Notes under the pieces: generated by a model
The model's database searches: none
The model's input: the letters and a program-made list of their open reading frames with translations, nothing else
Told to the model about the DNA's origin: nothing
Program-made: the position numbers and the translations under genes
In this document: positions 35,117 to 38,662 of the stretch, piece after piece
Layout of the letters: each line of letters starts with the position of its first letter
Numbering within the stretch: position 1 is the stretch's first letter
Assembly (NCBI GenBank): GCA_017440045.1
Contig: JAFSIA010000032.1
Coordinates: forward strand, 1 to 38,662
From: Lachnospiraceae bacterium
Lineage (GTDB): Bacteria > Bacillota > Clostridia > Lachnospirales > Lachnospiraceae
Direction of reading: 5' to 3'
Length of the DNA: 38,662 nt

Positions 35117-36355
35117 TTAGTTGCTTATATATTTTTTTATCTCAACATTTCCTGTACCTATCTGTGACGGGTCAAGGTAATACCATTCAAAACCGCCTCG
35201 AGATTTCAGCAATATCTGATTATGTCCTGCTTTTGGAAGCATATCTGCTGGAAGCGGTATGGTATCAAGTAATTTATAATCTTTATCATACACCTTCGTA
35301 TAATATCCATACTCATCTATAAGCTCTTTACTCTCAAAATATGGTGTTATAAATATATAGTCTCCAGTATAGGTAATAGAATTTGTTACTGATTTTTCAA
35401 CATCATCTAGCTCTATACACAGTTGCTTGTCCCCATTTGTATCTAGCAGATATACATCATTTCCCTCTTCACTATATAAAATCCCTTTATCTGTCACTGC
35501 ATAACCCACTGGTGAAATATCTTCCAATAATTCATTTATCTTACCAGTATTCATGTCTACTTCATAAAATCTTATATAATCAATATATTGGCCTCTATCA
35601 TCCGGTTCTGAAAAGTAACATAATAATACAAGCTTGTTCTGCAATATGTATGTATCAACTATCGTACCATTTAAACCATATACAGTTTCCTCGGTAAGTT
35701 CCTGTATTCTTTTTCCATTATCCAAATCATATACATCCACGTAGAAAAAAGATGTATCTTTCTCTTTTCCATCTACAATGCAGGTTACATATATCTTATC
35801 GTTGTATATCTCCCAACTCACTGCTGCTCCTATACCATTTGTATCACGATAATCTGTTGGCTCAATATTTTCTTTTCTCTGAACATACCTTTCAAAAATA
35901 TTATCAATTACAATTTCTCTGCCCGTTCCATCTACATTCATCCTATATAATCTCTGAAAACCATTATCATCTTTGCAGTCGGCATACAACTTTCCATCAT
36001 ACATCTGCATCCCCCTGGTTATATAAAACTTGGCGTCGCACTCGGTTTCATAATAGTCTTCCAAGTCATGTTGACAATTTGCTTTTGTACAAAGCATTAT
36101 ACTGTATCCGCTTTCCTTATCAAGCAAATATGTATATCGTCCATCATAGTAATAAAATGCCGCTTCACTCTCTGCACATGATTGTGTGTATACTACATAG
36201 TTACTATCAGCACTTTGGTCCAATTTATCAATAATATTTTTACCACTTTCAAAATTATCTAAAATATTATCTACATTTTCATCTCCACTGGAACACGCAC
36301 ATAAAAAACACATCAATAAACATATGATTATCATTGTATAAAAAAATCTCTTCAT
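35117..36355 (-). CDS. Secreted lipoprotein with beta-propeller-like (DUF5050-type) repeats
   Basis: The 412-residue protein has a signal peptide ending in the lipobox LCAC (C21), so it is anchored outside the membrane. Near the start of the mature part is C89-x4-C94-x1-H96-x9-C106, a motif I associate with a group of Firmicutes lipoproteins. The rest alternates short strands and acidic loops (YDGKLYADCKDDNGFQRLYR, YDLDNGKRIQEL, EVDMNTGKINEL, YLLDTNGDKQL), as in WD40-like or DUF5050 propellers. It may sense or bind an extracellular ligand and could work with the two membrane proteins encoded downstream, 145 bases away. AGAGGT precedes the ATG. Role unknown. Confidence 0.75.
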   Translation of the reverse strand: MKRFFYTMIIICLLMCFLCACSSGDENVDNILDNFESGKNIIDKLDQSADSNYVVYTQSCAESEAAFYYYDGRYTYLLDKESGYSIMLCTKANCQHDLEDYYETECDAKFYITRGMQMYDGKLYADCKDDNGFQRLYRMNVDGTGREIVIDNIFERYVQRKENIEPTDYRDTNGIGAAVSWEIYNDKIYVTCIVDGKEKDTSFFYVDVYDLDNGKRIQELTEETVYGLNGTIVDTYILQNKLVLLCYFSEPDDRGQYIDYIRFYEVDMNTGKINELLEDISPVGYAVTDKGILYSEEGNDVYLLDTNGDKQLCIELDDVEKSVTNSITYTGDYIFITPYFESKELIDEYGYYTKVYDKDYKLLDTIPLPADMLPKAGHNQILLKSRGGFEWYYLDPSQIGTGNVEIKKYISN

Positions 36356-36388
36356 ATTATTTATACCTCTATACTAAAAATATAGTAA

Positions 36389-36421
36389 TCTGCTAAGCTC
36401 TTATACAAGTTGCTTAGCAGA
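36389..36421 (-). terminator. 10 bp hairpin before the lipoprotein gene
   Basis: TCTGCTAAGC and GCTTAGCAGA pair perfectly with a 13-base loop. On the minus strand TTACTATATTTTTAG follows. It may terminate transcription from upstream (36.45 kb and above) or form part of the lipoprotein leader, since the start codon is only 34 bases further on. Confidence 0.5.
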
Positions 36422-36452
36422 CTTCTGTTTCTCCGAATACATTACTCCATAA

Positions 36453-36701
36453 CTAATACCTTAACCTTCTTCTAACATCATCTAGAGGAGATTGATTCTG
36501 TAATATGACATCTATGTGGAGTATTTTCAATTCACTATAGCTTCTTCCCACATGTACATTTTTGTAACACCCAGCATAAGCATAATCCTCCCCTGAGCTA
36601 TCCCATTTACAATCATCATTGTAGGATGATTTAAGATAAACATCTGTTGATACATATCCATAATACTTATTTGCACCTTGAGAGTCCCTTTCTATAACCA
36701 T
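36453..36701 (-). CDS. Short ORF of 82 codons, doubtful or remnant
   Basis: The reading frame gives a polar, tyrosine-rich protein (SSYNDDCKWDSSGEDYAYAG, then CYKNVHVGRSYSELKILHI). I do not recognise it. There is no ribosome binding site before the ATG, and the frame is closed by a stop about 25 bases upstream. No signal peptide is present in any frame just upstream. It may be the end of a decayed secreted-protein gene; the style faintly recalls lactococcin-972-type peptides but lacks their C-terminal features. Apart from it the stretch 36356-36817 holds only two hairpins. Confidence 0.3.
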   Translation of the reverse strand: MVIERDSQGANKYYGYVSTDVYLKSSYNDDCKWDSSGEDYAYAGCYKNVHVGRSYSELKILHIDVILQNQSPLDDVRRRLRY

Positions 36702-36767
36702 ATTTACGGAAAAATATACTTTTTATTGTTACCTTTCGTTGCTTTTTGTTGTAAATCTAGGTTCACG

Positions 36768-36794
36768 AAATGGCGGGAAGTTACCCCGCCATTT
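36768..36794. terminator. Hairpin B, related to hairpin A
   Basis: AAATGGCGGG pairs with CCCGCCATTT across a 7-base loop. It lies 24 bases after the stop of the DUF4143 gene and shares the sequence TTCACGAAATGGCGGG and a downstream ACACTTTTTT with hairpin A at 33127-33152. It may terminate transcription after the ATPase gene. Confidence 0.65.
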
Positions 36795-36817
36795 TTATTG
36801 TTCTAACACTTTTTTAA

Positions 36818-38110
36818 TTATAATAATTCTCTCATCCTTGTAGCAAGATAAAGGGGCATATTTGTAATATAACCGTCCTTACGATAACCACGTTTAGAAA
36901 AACGTACAGCATATTTAGGTTGATATTCAGACACATTCTTCTTGAAAGTTGGTGCTGACTTATCTTCGCCACTTTTGGCCTCCACAGGAATAATTGATGT
37001 ACCATATTGAATAACAAAATCAATCTCCCCACTACGTTCAGAATAATAATGTGGCGCAACATCAAACTGCGCGCATAGTTGTTGTAATACGTAATTTTCT
37101 GTCAATGGGCCCTTGAACTGATAATCTGATTTTAGCAGAATAGCACTATTATCAATACCCGCCATATACTTAAGAAGTCCTGTATCAAATACAAACAATT
37201 TAAATTGGTCTAATTTCTCAAAAGCAGAAAGTGGGTGCTCTAACTTTGATACATTATAAACACGATTCAACATACCGGCAGATACAAGCCATTCAATCGC
37301 CTCTTCAAAATCACGTGCTCTACCTCCTTCACGCACTGCTCCATACATAAACTTCTCATTGGACTTTGCAAGTTGTGTCACAATGCTTCGAAAAACCATC
37401 AGTATTCTTCCACTGTTCACTTTACCATTATGCTTAGAAAAATCATTTTCATATATCTGAACAAGTTCCTTTTGTATCTGCGCAATTCTTGCTGGGTCCT
37501 TATACTTTACCCACGAAGCAACACATTCAGGCATGCCACCGATAATAAGGTAGTTGTTATATGCCTCCATCAAGCGATTATGAAACAGCTCTTCTATTTC
37601 TTGCTCCTTTGTAATGCTCTGATAGTAAGCAAACAGTGACTCATCTGTCGCATTAAGAAACTCATCAAAAGTCAATGGTGAAATATCCAAAAGATTTACC
37701 ATACCGACTGGATAAGATTTAGGTTGAGCCAATAAAGTACCAAGCAAACTGCCTGCTGCGATTACATGGTATTCGTTTGCTTTTTCTTTAAAATATTTCA
37801 GTGCATTCAGCGCAGATGGACACTCCTGAATCTCATCAAAAATAATAAGCGTTTTTTCTGGTTGAATCTTCTCACCAGCAACCAATGATAATAATTCTAC
37901 AATGCGTTGAGGATTCTTATTAGCTTCAAAAATAGACCTCAATTCGTCCTCCTCGTCAAAATTAAAATATACAAAACTATCATAATATATTTTACCAAAT
38001 TTTTTCATTAACCAAGTCTTGCCAACCTGACGAGCTCCTTTAAGAACCATGGGCTTACGCTCCTCATCATTTTTCCACTTGATAAGTGCATCTATCGCAT
38101 TACGTTTCAT
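36818..38110 (-). CDS. AAA_14/DUF4143 family ATPase
   Basis: A 430-residue ATPase. Walker A is GARQVGKT (25-32), Walker B LIIFDEIQE (D92, E93), with IAAGSLLG after it. The C-terminal DUF4143 part carries a PD-(D/E)XK-like core: SGEIDFVI (E362, D364) and PVEAKSG (E377, K379). These single-gene ATPases are common and variable in gut anaerobes and often move between genomes; their function is not settled, though defence or toxin-antitoxin links have been suggested. AGAGGTG precedes the ATG. It stands alone between hairpin B and a region of phased T-tracts. Codon use is a little less AT-rich than the membrane protein block. Confidence 0.9.
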   Translation of the reverse strand: MKRNAIDALIKWKNDEERKPMVLKGARQVGKTWLMKKFGKIYYDSFVYFNFDEEDELRSIFEANKNPQRIVELLSLVAGEKIQPEKTLIIFDEIQECPSALNALKYFKEKANEYHVIAAGSLLGTLLAQPKSYPVGMVNLLDISPLTFDEFLNATDESLFAYYQSITKEQEIEELFHNRLMEAYNNYLIIGGMPECVASWVKYKDPARIAQIQKELVQIYENDFSKHNGKVNSGRILMVFRSIVTQLAKSNEKFMYGAVREGGRARDFEEAIEWLVSAGMLNRVYNVSKLEHPLSAFEKLDQFKLFVFDTGLLKYMAGIDNSAILLKSDYQFKGPLTENYVLQQLCAQFDVAPHYYSERSGEIDFVIQYGTSIIPVEAKSGEDKSAPTFKKNVSEYQPKYAVRFSKRGYRKDGYITNMPLYLATRMRELL

Positions 38111-38166
38111 TACACAACACCTCTCTTACACTGTTTCAGAGAAAGCTTATCACATTTTCGCATTTT

Positions 38167-38258
38167 TATCAAGGCAACTTTTTCACGTTTTTACAGCTTT
38201 TTTTGAATGTTTTTACACATTTTTACAACTTTTTCACACTAATTTTTACACATTTTTT
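38167..38258 (-). promoter_or_regulatory. Candidate -35 with helically phased A-tracts upstream of the DUF4143 gene
   Basis: Eight runs of five to seven T (plus strand) begin at 38179, 38188, 38198, 38210, 38220, 38230, 38243 and 38253, a mean step of 10.6 bases. Seen from the minus strand they lie directly upstream of TTGATA (38167-38172), a possible -35. Tracts repeated once per helical turn bend DNA and can act like an UP element. The segment 38112-38275 has no coding potential. Confidence 0.55.
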
Positions 38259-38275
38259 CACTTTCATTCATTTTC

Positions 38276-38494
38276 CTATCTCGTATTGTCGTAGATTTTA
38301 AAGCCTAATATACTTATTTGCACGCCCTTCACATCACTATAAATACTCTCACCATCATAATAATCGACACGGTAAAATGGTGAATAATATGTATCATATG
38401 AGCTGGCTCCACCTTGCCTTGGATATAGTAATATACAAAGCAAAATAATGATTGCACCTAATATAAGATTCTTGACACTCACCTGTTTATCCAT
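38276..38494 (-). CDS. Small single-helix membrane protein, unrecognised
   Basis: A 72-residue protein with one N-terminal membrane helix (about 9-25, LILGAIIILLCILL) and a short tyrosine-rich outer part ending VQISILGFKIYDNT. I do not recognise the family. A strong ribosome binding site (AAGGAGG six bases before the ATG) supports it as a real gene. It is followed by the phased T-tract region. It starts 34 bases after the stop of the partial gene at the window edge, so both may be one unit. Confidence 0.7.
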   Translation of the reverse strand: MDKQVSVKNLILGAIIILLCILLYPRQGGASSYDTYYSPFYRVDYYDGESIYSDVKGVQISILGFKIYDNTR

Positions 38495-38528
38495 ATGTAA
38501 CCTCCTTGCAAAATAGATTTTCTTAACA

Positions 38529-38662
38529 TCACCAAATTATATATTTATAACCTTTAACATTATCTATAAAATACTCAATAAACTCCTCAATCTCGTCATA
38601 ATCAGACTCAAACACCCCCCAAGGATTACAGTAACCATTTTTTTTAACATATATATTTCCCG
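38529..38662 (-). CDS. C-terminal end of an unrecognised protein (cut by window edge)
   Basis: The last 43 codons of a minus-strand frame run off the window. The peptide reads YVKKNGYCNPWGVFESDYDE then IEEFIEYFIDNVKGYKYIIW before TGA. It is acidic and aromatic with an alpha-helical look. No family is recognisable from this piece. The frame is open all the way to the edge, and the next gene starts soon after its stop with a good ribosome binding site, which supports it as coding. Confidence 0.5.
   Translation of the reverse strand, partial: GNIYVKKNGYCNPWGVFESDYDEIEEFIEYFIDNVKGYKYIIW

Overview
The window looks like a chromosomal segment of an anaerobic, endospore-forming, probably motile Clostridia, most likely a Lachnospiraceae member. 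The evidence is the long single-chain type of PurL, the oxygen-sensitive ribonucleotide reductase NrdD with its activase NrdG, the sporulation genes gpr and spoIIP, a chemotaxis receptor, and low GC throughout. I cannot name the genus from sequence alone.

Bases 1 to about 27400 are mostly conserved chromosomal genes, nearly all on the minus strand. Read in minus-strand order from high to low coordinates they are: pheA; a DUF815 ATPase, polyphosphate kinase ppk1, a PHP-domain phosphoesterase and an alpha/beta hydrolase; gpr, spoIIP and hemW; nrdD, nrdG and dut; a chemotaxis receptor with a C-terminal PilZ domain; tRNA-Thr; a DUF1015 gene; a zinc-type ABC importer (znuA, znuC, znuB); an iron-sulfur helicase with an N-terminal nuclease-like domain; a DUF1461 membrane protein; and the 5' part of purL. 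The plus strand carries bipA (typA) and one small membrane protein gene. Several control elements are readable: a sigma-G-type promoter before gpr, a long hairpin that would hide the spoIIP ribosome binding site, a consensus promoter before nrdD, and clear terminators after dut, the chemotaxis receptor and bipA. Around 9.1 to 9.3 kb there is a composite palindromic repeat element.

From the 3' end of bipA (27.4 kb) to the end of the window the DNA is more AT-rich and the gene content looks accessory. The main feature is a 5.7 kb module (27386-33053) flanked by a perfect 34 bp direct repeat of the last bases of bipA, the footprint expected of an insertion at that gene's 3' end. The module holds an AgrC/AgrA-like two-component system (GHKL kinase plus LytTR regulator) and, downstream of a pair of LytTR-type direct repeats, an operon for a lactococcin-972-group ABC permease, its ATPase and a small membrane-anchored protein. 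No bacteriocin peptide gene and no integrase were found in it. The likely logic is that the kinase senses an outside signal, the regulator binds the direct repeats, and the ABC system is switched on for peptide export or self-protection.

Beyond the second repeat lie two tandem paralogous membrane proteins, a secreted lipoprotein, a doubtful short ORF, an AAA/DUF4143 ATPase with helically phased T-tracts upstream, a 72-residue membrane protein and the end of an unrecognised gene. Two near-identical hairpins sharing the flank TTCACGAAATGGCGGG bracket the membrane protein and lipoprotein block.
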